The notes under the pieces are model-generated. The model made no database searches and had not been told where the DNA came from. It saw only the letters and a program-made list of their open reading frames with translations. From Actinocrinis sp035653575 (GTDB lineage: Bacteria > Actinomycetota > Actinomycetes > Streptomycetales > Catenulisporaceae): a DNA stretch of 64,000 nucleotides. Every line of letters begins with the position of its first letter. Position 1 is the stretch's first letter. The position numbers were made by a program, and so were the translations under genes. Where the stretch lies: the NCBI RefSeq assembly GCF_035653575.1, contig NZ_DASRBQ010000170.1, positions 10,123 through 74,122 of the forward strand, in the 5' to 3' direction. This document shows positions 41,199 through 50,406 of this stretch, piece by piece.

Positions 41199-42389
41199 CT
41201 ACGACCGGCTTGGTGCGAGCGCTCCCTCGAGCGCGAAAGTCGCGGCGCCCAGACTCACCGGGTTGGTCGCGATCGGGCACAGCATGATGCGGGTGTGCTC
41301 GAGCGGCCGCGGCAGCGCGTGCTCCGCCACCGCCTCGCGCATGCCGGTGACCAGCGCGTCGCCGAGGCGCGCCGCCACCCAGCTACTGAGCACGATCACC
41401 TGTGGGTTGAGCAGGTTCACCAGGTTGCCCACCGCCACGCCGAGGTACCGCGCCGTGCGCTTGACCGTCTCGACCGCAGCCGCCTCGCCCTTGGCCAGCG
41501 CCTCGGCCAGCGCGTCGATCGCAGCGGTCTGATCCGCGCGCAGCAGGGCGCTGTCCGGGTCGACCTCTCGCAGTGTGTTGATGATGCCCAGCGACCCGAC
41601 GTACGCTTCAACGCAGCCCATCGCGCCGCAGTGGCAGGCCCGGCCGTCCAGGACCAGCGTGGTGTGCCCCCACTCCCCCGCGGTGTTGGACGCGCCGCGG
41701 TAGAGCGAACCGCCCACCGCGATCCCGGCGCCGACGCCGGTGCCGAGGTTGACCACCACGACGTCGTCGCAGCCGCGTGCCGCGCCGAACCAGAGCTCGG
41801 CGACGGTGCAGGCCATCAGCGGATTGTCGAGGTAGATCGGGAACTCGAGCTGCTCGGCGAGCAGCTCGCGCAGCGGCACCTCGTGCCAGTTCCAGTTGGG
41901 CGCGAAGACGGAAAGGCCGCCCTCGCGCTCGACCTGTCCCGGCATGCTGACCCCGACGCCGAAGACCAGCCCGGCGTCCACCCCGGCGTCGGAGAGCACC
42001 GTGCGCACCCCGGAGGCGATGTGCCCGACCACCTGCTCCGGCCGGTTCTCGCTTGCGGACAGCGGCTCCTCGGCCCGGGCCAGCAGTCGAAGCGCCAGGT
42101 CGAACAGCTCGACGTGGATGTACGTCTCCGCGACGTCGACGCCGATCAGCGCGCCGCCGTCGGCCTTCATGGCGACAAGACCCCGCGGCCGCCCGCCGTC
42201 CGAGTCCTCGAAGCCGACCTCCACCAGCACGCCGCGCTCGAGCAGTTCTCCGACCAGGTTGGCGACCGTGGCCAGGCTGAGCCCGGTGGCCGCGGCGAGC
42301 TCCTGCCGAGAGACCGGCGACTGCGCGATCACGTAGCGCAGCAGCTCATTGCGATTGGCCCGGCGGATATCCCGAGACGTGCGCTTCAC
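41199..42389 (-). CDS. ROK-family transcriptional regulator
   Basis: 396 residues. N-terminal winged HTH (LLRYVIAQSPVSRQELAAATGLSLATVANLVGELLERG) joined to a ROK sugar-kinase-like domain. The ROK zinc site is intact: GEWGHTTLVLDGRACHCGAMGCVEAY, with C-x-C-x4-C. The ATP/sugar site has VNLGTGVGAGIAV. It senses a sugar and represses or activates sugar genes; the adjacent GH30 gene is the natural target. GTG 42389 is preferred (GGGGCGG about 8 bases upstream) over TTG 42392. Divergent from the epimerase gene. Confidence 0.9.
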   Translation of the reverse strand: MKRTSRDIRRANRNELLRYVIAQSPVSRQELAAATGLSLATVANLVGELLERGVLVEVGFEDSDGGRPRGLVAMKADGGALIGVDVAETYIHVELFDLALRLLARAEEPLSASENRPEQVVGHIASGVRTVLSDAGVDAGLVFGVGVSMPGQVEREGGLSVFAPNWNWHEVPLRELLAEQLEFPIYLDNPLMACTVAELWFGAARGCDDVVVVNLGTGVGAGIAVGGSLYRGASNTAGEWGHTTLVLDGRACHCGAMGCVEAYVGSLGIINTLREVDPDSALLRADQTAAIDALAEALAKGEAAAVETVKRTARYLGVAVGNLVNLLNPQVIVLSSWVAARLGDALVTGMREAVAEHALPRPLEHTRIMLCPIATNPVSLGAATFALEGALAPSRS

Positions 42390-42647
42390 CAACTGACCGC
42401 CCCTTTGTGGACCATGGCCCGTGCAGTACGAACGCTGAGAGCTTAGCTCTCGTTACCATCCGGCACCGCCGGTACCAGCATATTTCGGCGGAGTTTCGAC
42501 GGCGGCCGCCGAGTGCGGACGCCTTGCGGATCCGGCGCCGCGCCCACGCGGTGTGAACGCGCGCCACCTGCGCCACTCCTTACGAAGCCGTGACGCCCGC
42601 GCGCCGCCCTTTCCCCCTGCCCTGCTCCGCCGCCTAGCGTGGCTGCC

Positions 42648-43712
42648 ATGAGGGTACTCGTCACCGGAGCCGCCGGATTCATCGGATCGCACATCGTCGA
42701 GTCGCTGCTGGACTCGGGGCACGAGGCGGTGGCGTTCGACGCGCTGCTGCCGGCCGTGCATCCGGAACCCGAGCGGTCGCGGGAGCGGATCCCGGCCGGG
42801 GTCGAGTTCATCCGGGCCGACGTGCGCGACGCGGACGCCCTCGAGCGCGCCCTGCGCGGAGTCGACGCGGTGTGCCACCAGGCGGCGATGGTCGGCCTCG
42901 GGCTCAACCTGGACGACGCGCCGGATTACGCGGGGTGCAACGACCTCGGCACGGCGGTGCTGCTCGCCGCGATGGCGCGCACCGGTGTATCAAGGCTCTC
43001 GCTCGCATCGTCGATGGTCGTGTACGGCGAGGGCCGTTACGACTGCGCCGAGCACGGCCGGGTGGAACCGGGACCGCGCGTCACCGCGGACCTGGCGGAA
43101 GGCCGCTTCGAACCGCCATGCCCGCACTGCGGCGAGGCGCTGGCCCCCGGCATGGTCGACGAGGACGCGAGGCTCGACCCCCGCAATGTCTACGCCGCGA
43201 CCAAGGCGGCACAGGAATACCTGGCGACCTCGTGGGCACGCGCCGCCGAAGGGACGGTCGCGATGCTGCGGTACCACAACGTCTACGGGCCGCGGATGCC
43301 GCGCGACACGCCGTACGCCGGCGTCGCAGCGATCTTCCGCTCCGAGCTGCAGGCCGGACGGCCGCCGCGGGTCTTCGAGGACGGCGGGCAGCGGCGCGAC
43401 TTCGTGCACGTGCGAGACATCGCGACGGCTAACGTCGCGGCCCTGGAATGGACCGGAAAGGCGGATCCGGGCGCCGGTCGGGCGTTCAACGTCGGCAGCG
43501 GCACGCCGCGTACGGTCGGCGAGCTCGCCGCGGGTCTGGCGGAGGCGATGGGCGGGCCCGCGCCGGTGGTCACCGGCCAGTACCGGCTCGGCGACGTGCG
43601 GCACGTGACCGCCTCGAATCTGCGGCTGCGCACCGAGCTCGGCTGGGCACCTGCCGTAAGTTTTGCCGATGGTCTCGCCCAGTTCGTTGTCCCGGCAGGC
43701 GCGCAATGCTGA
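42648..43712 (+). CDS. NAD-dependent epimerase/dehydratase with Cys/His insertion
   Basis: 354 residues, extended SDR fold. NAD motif TGAAGFIGSHIV (6-17), catalytic YAATK (Tyr182, Lys186) and SLASSM (Ser121/122). An insertion of about 50 residues after the Ser strand holds Cys133-x2-His136 and Cys158-x2-Cys161 (DCAEHG and PPCPHCGEAL), a plausible zinc-binding knuckle absent from GalE or RmlB. It acts on a nucleotide sugar. ATG 42648; a GTG at 42639 in frame is less likely. It probably supplies sugar for the glycosyltransferases 5 kb downstream. Confidence 0.87.
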   Translation: MRVLVTGAAGFIGSHIVESLLDSGHEAVAFDALLPAVHPEPERSRERIPAGVEFIRADVRDADALERALRGVDAVCHQAAMVGLGLNLDDAPDYAGCNDLGTAVLLAAMARTGVSRLSLASSMVVYGEGRYDCAEHGRVEPGPRVTADLAEGRFEPPCPHCGEALAPGMVDEDARLDPRNVYAATKAAQEYLATSWARAAEGTVAMLRYHNVYGPRMPRDTPYAGVAAIFRSELQAGRPPRVFEDGGQRRDFVHVRDIATANVAALEWTGKADPGAGRAFNVGSGTPRTVGELAAGLAEAMGGPAPVVTGQYRLGDVRHVTASNLRLRTELGWAPAVSFADGLAQFVVPAGAQC

Positions 43713-43721
43713 GCTAGGGGT

Positions 43722-44621
43722 ATGCGCCTACTTATTCACCCACGTACCCGTACCCACACCCGCACCCTCGCTGCCGCGGCCGCGGCCGGACTTCTAGCCG
43801 CCGTCCTGCCCGCCTCGGCCGCCCACGCCGCGACCGGCATTACCGGTTGGACTCAGGTCACCCACTACCTGGAGAACAGCCTGACCGCAGGTCAGGGCGT
43901 GGCCACCGTCGACCCGGCCGGCGCCGCCTCATACCAGCTTTACCGCGGCGACGCCTCGATCCCGCTCGGCGTGCGGATCGAGGGCTGGAACCACGTCGGC
44001 GACCCGGACTCGGCCGCCGGTTACATCTTCGACGCCTACCAGAGCGGCTCCTCGTCTCCGACCTCGAAGATGTTCCGCGTCACGACGCCCTCAGGATCAG
44101 CCTACGAATACACGCACACCCTGCTGCCCGGTGAGGAGTACAACAACTCGTTCGTCGCGGTCTCCCCGGACACGCAGTGGATGATCGCGGGCGAGTGGGA
44201 CACCATGTCGCATCTGCAGATCTACCCGACGCCGATCCTCAACCCGCAGACCGCGCCGAACGGCGGCAGCCTCGCGCTGTCCGGGTACGTCCAGCTCGAC
44301 CACCAGGTCGCCGACGTGCAGGGCTGCGACTTCGTCACCGCCACCAAGTTGATCTGCTCCTCGGACGACAGCAGCCAGTCGCTCTTCCCGGACCCGAAGC
44401 CGCTGCTGGAGGTGGACCTGGCGCATGCGCCGACCGGGGGCGACGTCACCGGCCACGTCACCGACCTGGGGCCGATTCCGCAAACCAACAGCATCTGCTC
44501 GGGCAGCTTCGAGGCCGAGGGCCTGGACTACGACCCGACGACCGGCATCCTGCGGGTCGAGGTCGTGCAGCCGGGCGTCTGCGTGGTGGCCACGACGGTC
44601 TACGAGTACAAGGCGAGCTAG
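43722..44621 (+). CDS. Secreted protein of unknown function
   Basis: 299 residues. A Thr/His/Arg-rich n-region followed by LAAAAAAGLLAAVLPASAAHA is a clear signal peptide. The mature part is rich in beta strands and aromatic residues (YIFDAYQSGSSS, WMIAGEWDTMSHLQIYP, LDYDPTTGILRVEVVQPG) and contains four Cys, suggesting an extracellular beta-propeller-like or sandwich fold. It starts 9 bases after the epimerase stop, so the two may be cotranscribed. No family was recognised. Confidence 0.7.
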   Translation: MRLLIHPRTRTHTRTLAAAAAAGLLAAVLPASAAHAATGITGWTQVTHYLENSLTAGQGVATVDPAGAASYQLYRGDASIPLGVRIEGWNHVGDPDSAAGYIFDAYQSGSSSPTSKMFRVTTPSGSAYEYTHTLLPGEEYNNSFVAVSPDTQWMIAGEWDTMSHLQIYPTPILNPQTAPNGGSLALSGYVQLDHQVADVQGCDFVTATKLICSSDDSSQSLFPDPKPLLEVDLAHAPTGGDVTGHVTDLGPIPQTNSICSGSFEAEGLDYDPTTGILRVEVVQPGVCVVATTVYEYKAS

Positions 44622-44881
44622 CGCTCAACGCGCCGCCCGCACGGTTCCCGCCCGCGCGCTCAGCTGACCATCGGTTCACTTAGACCCATTCAGGTGAGCG
44701 CGCGAGCACAAGGCTCGACCGTTCCTTGCGCGCGCCGGGCTTGCGGAGCAGTCTCCGTGACAAGGACCTGCCGACGGCGCACTCGGCTGCCGCCCGCTTC
44801 GTGCCGCGCCCCGCGGCGCCGCCGACTTGTCACGGCAGTCGGCGACGTCCGCCGGGCGTGGCCGAGGAGGGAGATGGTCCG

Positions 44882-45172
44882 ATGCGCACGATGCTGACGG
44901 TGGAGCTGGACACCGAGGTCGCCAACAAGCAGATCAGCGACGGCAGCATGGGCAAGGCGGTGGAAGAGGTCCTGGGCACGCTCAAGCCGGAGGCCGCGTA
45001 CTTCTACCCGCACAACGGGCACCGCGCGATGTTGCTGGTGGTCGACCTGCCCGACGAGTCGTCGATCGTATCGACGTGTGAGCCGTTCTGGCTCCAGCTC
45101 GGCGCCCACGTCGAGCTCGTCCCGTGCATGAGCGCGGACGACCTGCGCAGTGGGCTGAGCCACCTCGGCTGA
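44882..45172 (+). CDS. Small dimeric alpha/beta-barrel-like protein (DUF3303-like)
   Basis: 96 residues. The pattern MRTMLTVELDTEVANKQISDG with LKPEAAYFYPHNGHRAMLLVVDL and MSADDLRSGLSHL is that of a widespread family of small ferredoxin-fold proteins with no known role, similar to DUF3303 members. ATG 44882 has AGGGAG at 8 bases; the open frame upstream to 44726 has no family sequence. The 260-base gap 44622-44881 shows nothing recognisable. It converges on the DUF1697 gene. Confidence 0.75.
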   Translation: MRTMLTVELDTEVANKQISDGSMGKAVEEVLGTLKPEAAYFYPHNGHRAMLLVVDLPDESSIVSTCEPFWLQLGAHVELVPCMSADDLRSGLSHLG

Positions 45173-45177
45173 GGAGG

Positions 45178-45762
45178 CTAACCGGCTGCGGAAGCCATTT
45201 CCGCCAACGCCTTGACGGTGTTCCAATTCCGGCCGGTCGCGATGATTCCCTTCAGGCGGCCGGCCGGTTTCGCCAGCGCGGCGGCCAGCTCGGAGCGGCC
45301 GAGCCCGTTCGGCGCGTAGAGGTACATGACCTGTTCGCCGAGCCGGAACTCCTCCGGGAGGAAGGCCGGCTGGTCGATGTCGGCATAGCGGTCCGCGGTG
45401 ACGTCGGTCGAGTAGAAGACCGCGTGCAGCTGCTTGCCTTCCAGGGTTTCCGCCGGGAACGGGCACGCCTTGATCACGGCGTTGAGGTACGCCCCGGTGC
45501 GCACCAGGCAGGGCACCTCGAAGCCGAACCGCTCCGCGAGCGCCGCCGAGATCCGGGCGGCGATCGCGGCCGGGTCGGGCGCGTCCGCCGTGGCGTGCGG
45601 CACATCGAAGACGGCGTTGCCGCTGGCGAGGTAGGTGCGCACGTCCAGGTAGCCCAGCCCGGCGAGCAGCTCGCGCAGGTCGGCCATCGGAACCTTGCGC
45701 TTCCCGACGTTGACCGCCGCGAGCAGCGCCACGTACGTCGTGCTCTCGGCCGTGGTCGTCAT
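45178..45762 (-). CDS. DUF1697 family protein
   Basis: 194 residues. The DUF1697 pattern is complete: YVALLAAVNVGKRKVPMADLRELLAGLGYLDVRTYLASGNAVFD at the N-terminus, and LGRSELAAALAKPAG followed by ATGRNWNTVKALAEMA at the C-terminus. Function of this ferredoxin-like-fold family is unknown. It is monocistronic and ends 5 bases from the convergent gene. Confidence 0.9.
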   Translation of the reverse strand: MTTTAESTTYVALLAAVNVGKRKVPMADLRELLAGLGYLDVRTYLASGNAVFDVPHATADAPDPAAIAARISAALAERFGFEVPCLVRTGAYLNAVIKACPFPAETLEGKQLHAVFYSTDVTADRYADIDQPAFLPEEFRLGEQVMYLYAPNGLGRSELAAALAKPAGRLKGIIATGRNWNTVKALAEMASAAG

Positions 45763-45790
45763 GCCGCCAGTCTAGGGAGGCGGACCGACA

Positions 45791-45817
45791 GCGGATCGGC
45801 CCCGAGCGCCGATCCGC
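45791..45817 (-). terminator. Terminator-like hairpin after the OmpR-type two-component operon
   Basis: GCGGATCGGC (45791-45800) and GCCGATCCGC (45808-45817) form a perfect 10-bp stem with a 7-base loop. It lies 34 bases beyond the histidine kinase stop on the minus strand and before the DUF1697 gene. Confidence 0.75.
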
Positions 45818-45850
45818 CTCGGCCCGGTCGCTCGGCCGCGCCGCGGCCGC

Positions 45851-47029
45851 TCAGCCGACCGGCACCGGCAGCCGGACCTCGAACCGGCAGCCGCCGACCA
45901 CGTTACGCACGTCCACCTCGCCGGCGTGCGCTTCGACGATGCCGCGCACGATGGCCAGCCCGAGGCCGGCGCCCGCGAGAGGCTCGGGGGTGCGGGCCGC
46001 GGTGCCGCGCCAGGCCACCTCGAAGACCCGGTCCAGGTCCTCGTCGGGGATGCCGCCGCAGGCGTCCACGACCGCGAGTACCGCGTGCCCGTCCCGCTCG
46101 GTCGCTTCGACGCGGACCTCGCCGGCGCTCGGGGTGTGCCGGATCGCGTTGGCGACCAGGTTGGTCAGCGCCCGGGACAGCTCCCGCGGATCCACGCGCA
46201 CGGCCAGCGGGGTGCGCACATCCGCCTCCAGCGCCACGCCGCAGGCCCTGGCGAGCGGATCGGCGCCGATCACCGCCTCGTCCACGAGATCGGTCAGCGG
46301 CACGCGCTCAAGCGTGAGGCGCAGCGCACCGGCGTGGATCCGGGACATCTCGAACAGGTCGTCCACCATCCCGGCCAGCCGGTCCACCGACATGCGGATC
46401 TGGGTGTGGTAGCGCAGCGGGTCGGTCGCGACGCCGTCCTCCAGCGCCTCCGCCATCGCCCGCAGGCCGGCCAGCGGCGTGCGCAGGTCGTGCGAGACCC
46501 AGGCGACCAGCTCGCGGCGTGAGCGTTCCAGGGCGCGCTCGCGCTCGCGGGAGTCGGCCAGCCGCGCCGCGGTGATGGCCAGCTCGCGGCTGAGGTCGTC
46601 GAGTTCCGCGGTGGCGAGGGAGACCGGACCTGCCCGTTCCGGCAGCGGGCCCGGGGCCGCGTGCCGGCCGGCGCGGGAGGACGGGAAGTCGAAGTCGCTG
46701 CCTTCGTCGCCGAGCGCGCGCATCGCGTTGCGCAGCGCGCGGCTGTCCGCGGTGACGCTGCGGGCCAGCGGTATCGCCATGGCGAGCGCGACGACTCCGG
46801 CCGCGATGCACACCACGAGCGCGACGCCGAAGTCGTGCTTGGAGAGGAACATCTTCTGCGCGGCGGCGAGCACTCCGGCGACCATCGCCAGCACGGTGAA
46901 CATGGCCACCGCGAAGAGTTTCAGGCGCATCGAGCGGCCGCGCAGCATGCGCAGCACGAGCAGGCCCAGCACGCCGACGCCGATCGAACTGCCGCCACCG
47001 ATCAAGACGATCAGGACGTTGTCGCTCAC
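45851..47029 (-). CDS. Sensor histidine kinase
   Basis: 392 residues. Two or three N-terminal transmembrane segments (VLIVLIGGGSSIGVGVLGLLVL, LFAVAMFTVLAMVAGVLAAA, VALVVCIAAGVVALAMAIPLA), a HAMP-like linker, HisKA with WVSHDLRTPLAG (His about 180) and HATPase_c with N-box NLVANAIRHTP, DACGGIPDEDL (G1) and GAGLGLAIV (G2). The extracellular part is only a few residues, so sensing is probably in the membrane. GTG 47029 overlaps the response regulator stop (GTGA). Signal unknown. Confidence 0.92.
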   Translation of the reverse strand: MSDNVLIVLIGGGSSIGVGVLGLLVLRMLRGRSMRLKLFAVAMFTVLAMVAGVLAAAQKMFLSKHDFGVALVVCIAAGVVALAMAIPLARSVTADSRALRNAMRALGDEGSDFDFPSSRAGRHAAPGPLPERAGPVSLATAELDDLSRELAITAARLADSRERERALERSRRELVAWVSHDLRTPLAGLRAMAEALEDGVATDPLRYHTQIRMSVDRLAGMVDDLFEMSRIHAGALRLTLERVPLTDLVDEAVIGADPLARACGVALEADVRTPLAVRVDPRELSRALTNLVANAIRHTPSAGEVRVEATERDGHAVLAVVDACGGIPDEDLDRVFEVAWRGTAARTPEPLAGAGLGLAIVRGIVEAHAGEVDVRNVVGGCRFEVRLPVPVG

Positions 47030-47901
47030 TGGTGCGCTCCGGAAGGCGGGCCGGGTCGGGCCGGGTCGGTGGACGGACGGGACTGGCTGGCCGGCGGGTG
47101 GTTGCCGGACACGTTCGGGGACACGTCAGCCTGACCACGTTGGCTGCGCTGCGCCGGTTCAGTGCGGCGGGCCGCAAGGGGCGGCTCCGGTAATTCCTGC
47201 GCCTCCGGCGGGTCGAGCCGATAGCCGACGCCCCAGACCGTGACCAGCAGCCGCGGCTCGGCCGGGTCCTGCTCGATCTTCTCGCGCAGCCGGCGCACGT
47301 GCACGGTCACCGTGGACTGGTCGCCGTAGTCCCAGCCCCAGACCAGCTGCATCAGCTCGGCGCGGGTGAAGGCCTGGCCGGGATGCGCGAGGAGGAAGGC
47401 GAGCAGGTCGAACTCCCGGCCGGTGAGCGAGAGCGGCTCGCCGCCCCTGGTCGCCTGGTGGCCGGTGACGTCGACCTCGAGATCGCCGACCCGCCGGATG
47501 TCGGCGGCCTGGTCGGGCGGGGCCGCGGCGTGCCTGGCCCGGCGCAGCACCGAGTTGGCGCGCAGGGACAGCTCGCGCGGGCTGAACGGCTTGGTGACGT
47601 AGTCGTCCGCGCCGAGTTCCAGGCCCAGGATCCGGTCATGCTCCTCGCCGCGCGCGGTCAGCATGATGACCGGCACCGGGCCGAGCCGGCGGATGCGCCG
47701 GTAGACCTCGAAGCCGTCGAATCCGGGCAGCATGAGGTCGAGCACGATCAGGTCGGGCCGCTTGAGGTGCGCGGAGGCCACCGCGCTCGGCCCGTCCGCG
47801 GCGAGCCTGACCCGGTGGCCGCAGCGACGCAGATACGCGGCGACGACCTCCGACACGGTGGGGTCGTCGTCGACGACGAGCACGTCAGCGCTGGCTTCCA
47901 T
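47026..47901 (-). CDS. OmpR/PhoB-family response regulator
   Basis: 291 residues. Receiver domain with acidic pair VVDDD, phospho-acceptor Asp in LIVLDLMLPG (about 54), T in MLTARG and K in YVTKPFSPREL. The C-terminal winged HTH has LTGREFDLLAFLLAHPGQAFTR and TVTVHVRRLREKIE, then GYRL. A Pro/Ser/Gln-rich tail of about 65 residues is added after the HTH, longer than usual. ATG 47901 is chosen; GTG 47910 is three codons earlier. Likely binds the TTACGG repeats upstream and controls its own operon and the divergent glycosyltransferase gene. Confidence 0.92.
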   Translation of the reverse strand: MEASADVLVVDDDPTVSEVVAAYLRRCGHRVRLAADGPSAVASAHLKRPDLIVLDLMLPGFDGFEVYRRIRRLGPVPVIMLTARGEEHDRILGLELGADDYVTKPFSPRELSLRANSVLRRARHAAAPPDQAADIRRVGDLEVDVTGHQATRGGEPLSLTGREFDLLAFLLAHPGQAFTRAELMQLVWGWDYGDQSTVTVHVRRLREKIEQDPAEPRLLVTVWGVGYRLDPPEAQELPEPPLAARRTEPAQRSQRGQADVSPNVSGNHPPASQSRPSTDPARPGPPSGAHQ

Positions 47902-47986
47902 TCCGACCACTCTAAGCCGCGGCGCAAGGCCCGGAACCCTCGCGGCATGCGGTTCTTTACTCCGTAAGAACTGGCGGACCTGGCGA

Positions 47987-48003
47987 TTACGGAGCTCTTA
48001 CGG
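47987..48003. promoter_or_regulatory. TTACGG direct repeats, candidate response-regulator box
   Basis: TTACGG-N5-TTACGG (47987-47992, 47998-48003) has an 11-base period, typical of tandem OmpR-family sites. An inverted CCGTAAGA (47962-47969) pairs with TCTTACGG (47996-48003) and lies 27 bases away. The 153-base gap 47902-48054 separates the regulator gene from the divergent glycosyltransferase gene, so both could be controlled here. Confidence 0.5.
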
Positions 48004-48054
48004 CCACCGCCGAAGACGGGCCTTCCGGCGGCGCGGCTGACACGGTGGTGCGCT

Positions 48055-50406
48055 ATGGGCTCCACAAGATCTACCGGGCGAGGTTCGGGCAGTTCTCCGC
48101 ACACCGGCGCGGCGCAGGCCGCGCCGCCCGGAACGATACCGGCACCGAGGTCGGCGCCGGATCGCCGCGACCCGAACCAGGCCGACAACCGCGAGCCCGT
48201 ATCAGATGCGGCATCAAAGCCTTACGTCCCCGGGGAACAGCCCGCCCGATCCCGGCTGCGCGCGTCGACGATGACGGTCCTGTGCGCCTTCGCGGTCGCG
48301 GGAATCGTCACCTGCCTCGCCGAACGCGTGCACCTCCCGCCGGCGCACGGCTCGGTCTGGCCGACGATCCTGCTGTTCGGCGGGGCGTGGCTGGCCTTCG
48401 CGGCCGCGGTCTTGCTGGTGCGCGAGGTTCCGGTACGCGCCGCCGTCGTGCTGATCCTGCTCGGCGGGCTCGCGGCGGGCATCGCCAACGCCACCGCGCC
48501 CGAACGCACCAGCGACGACCTCTACCGCTACGTCTGGGACGGCCGGGTGCAAGCCGCCGGGATCGACCCCTACGCCTACGTCCCCGCCGCACCGCAGCTC
48601 GACGGACTGCGCGACCCCTGGCTGTGGCCGGAGGAGAAGACGCGCTGGTGCGTCGGGATGGGGCAGCCCAACCTGGACGGCGGCAGGCTGATCGGCGGCT
48701 GTTCGCTGATCAACCGGCCCGCCGTGCACACGATCTACCCGCCGGTCTCCGAGGCGTACTTCCTCGCCGTGCACGCCGTCTCGCCGCCGGGCAGCCGCTA
48801 CAAGCCGATCCAGCTGGCGGCGGTGCTGCTTGCCCTCGCCACGACGATCGCGCTGCTGCTCTCCCTGCGCAGGCTCGGCCGCAACCCGCGACTCGCGGCG
48901 TTGTGGGCGTGGTGCCCGCTGATCGCCTTCGAAACCGGGAACGGCGCGCACGTCGACGTGCTGGCCGCGCTGCTCACCGTCGGCGCGCTGGGCTATCTCG
49001 CGCTGGCGGCCCGGGCCGACCCGGGCGGCAGGCTCGCGCGCCGGCGCTACCTGATCGGCTCGTTGATCCTCGGCCTCGGCGTCGGCGCGAAGCTGACTCC
49101 GGCGATGGCGATGCCGGCCGTGCTGCGGCGCCGGCCGATCCTCATCGCCACGACGGTCGCGACGACCTTCGTGGCCGTGTACGTGCCGCACGTGATCGCG
49201 GTCGGCGCGAAGGTGATCGGTTTCATCCCCGGCTACCTGCGCGAGCAGGGTTACCAGGGCGGCGGCGGATTCATGCTGCTCAACGCCGTGCTGCCGGACG
49301 CGTGGTGCGGCGCGGCGGCGGTGCTGATCGTCGGCGCGACCAGCCTGGCCGTGCTGTTGCGCGGCGATCCGCGCCGGCCGTGGCGCGGGACGCTGGTGAT
49401 CGCGGGCGTGACGATGTTCGTCACGACGCCGGTCTTCCAGTGGTATGCGATCCTGCTCGTCGCACTGGTCGCGCTCGATGGCCGAGGGGAATGGCTGGCG
49501 CTGGCGGTGCCGGTCTACATCTCCCAGATCACGCAGCCACTCGGCCTTGATCTGGTCAACTCCCTGCGATGCGGTTACGGCTTCGCGCTGGTCGTCGTGC
49601 TCACGGGGACGGCTTTGCGCATACGACGGCAGCGGCGCACACCTGACGCGTCCCGTGCGTTCGACACCTTCTCAGTCACCGCCGATCAATCTTCCGCCGC
49701 CGAACTCTCCCCCACCCCAGTCTTCGCTGCCCAGGAGCCCGCTGTGCCACTCGTCGATGTCGTCCTGCCGTGCCTGAATGAGGAGGGCGCGCTGCCCTAC
49801 GTCCTGGGGCGTCTGCCCGAGGGATATCGAGCGATCGTGGTGGACAACGGGTCCACCGACGATTCCGCGCGGCTGGCCGCCGAGCTCGGCGCGCTGGTCG
49901 TGACGGAGCAGCGGCGCGGGTTCGGCGCAGCCTGCCACGCCGGCCTTTCCGCGGCGACCGCGCCGGTCGTCTGCTTCTGCGACTGCGATGGCTCGCTTGA
50001 TCCCCGCCAGCTGCCGCGGGTCGCGGAACCGGTACTGAAGGGCGAATCAGACCTCGTGCTCGGTCGGCGCCGCCCGGTCGGCGCCGGGGCGTGGCCGCCG
50101 CACGCGCGCTTCGCGAACCAGGTGCTCGCCTTCCGGCTGCGGCGCGCCGGAGTGCAGTTGCGCGACCTCGGCCCGATGCGCGCGGCGCGCCGGGAAGCGC
50201 TGCTCGAACTCGGCGTCGCGGACCGCCGCTCCGGCTATCCGCTGGAGACCGTGCTCGCGGCCGCGCGCTCGGGATGGCGGATCGATGAGACAGAAGTCGA
50301 ATACGCGCCGCGCACCGGCAAGTCGAAGGTCACCGGGACGCTCACCGGCACGCTCCAGGCGATCCGGGACATGAACCGGGTCTGGCGGGAGGCGACCAGT
50401 CGATGA
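48055..50406 (+). CDS. GT-C membrane glycosyltransferase fused to a GT2 glycosyltransferase
   Basis: 783 residues. After a disordered Pro/Ser-rich start (1-70), residues about 70-530 carry around ten hydrophobic segments of a polyprenol-phosphate-mannose-dependent alpha-mannosyltransferase-like (GT87-like) GT-C fold, with the lumenal acidic motif TSDDLYRYVWDGRV near 150. Residues about 560-783 are a GT2 domain: VDVVLPCLNEEGALPYVL, IVVDNGSTDDSA, the DxD-like FCDCDGSLDPRQ and GYPLETVLAAARSGWRIDETEVEY. The GT2 part resembles polyprenyl-phosphate glycosyl synthases. No stop lies between them, only an in-frame GTG at 49744. Fusion would join sugar loading and transfer. ATGA overlap with the next gene. 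Confidence 0.85.
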   Translation: MGSTRSTGRGSGSSPHTGAAQAAPPGTIPAPRSAPDRRDPNQADNREPVSDAASKPYVPGEQPARSRLRASTMTVLCAFAVAGIVTCLAERVHLPPAHGSVWPTILLFGGAWLAFAAAVLLVREVPVRAAVVLILLGGLAAGIANATAPERTSDDLYRYVWDGRVQAAGIDPYAYVPAAPQLDGLRDPWLWPEEKTRWCVGMGQPNLDGGRLIGGCSLINRPAVHTIYPPVSEAYFLAVHAVSPPGSRYKPIQLAAVLLALATTIALLLSLRRLGRNPRLAALWAWCPLIAFETGNGAHVDVLAALLTVGALGYLALAARADPGGRLARRRYLIGSLILGLGVGAKLTPAMAMPAVLRRRPILIATTVATTFVAVYVPHVIAVGAKVIGFIPGYLREQGYQGGGGFMLLNAVLPDAWCGAAAVLIVGATSLAVLLRGDPRRPWRGTLVIAGVTMFVTTPVFQWYAILLVALVALDGRGEWLALAVPVYISQITQPLGLDLVNSLRCGYGFALVVVLTGTALRIRRQRRTPDASRAFDTFSVTADQSSAAELSPTPVFAAQEPAVPLVDVVLPCLNEEGALPYVLGRLPEGYRAIVVDNGSTDDSARLAAELGALVVTEQRRGFGAACHAGLSAATAPVVCFCDCDGSLDPRQLPRVAEPVLKGESDLVLGRRRPVGAGAWPPHARFANQVLAFRLRRAGVQLRDLGPMRAARREALLELGVADRRSGYPLETVLAAARSGWRIDETEVEYAPRTGKSKVTGTLTGTLQAIRDMNRVWREATSR

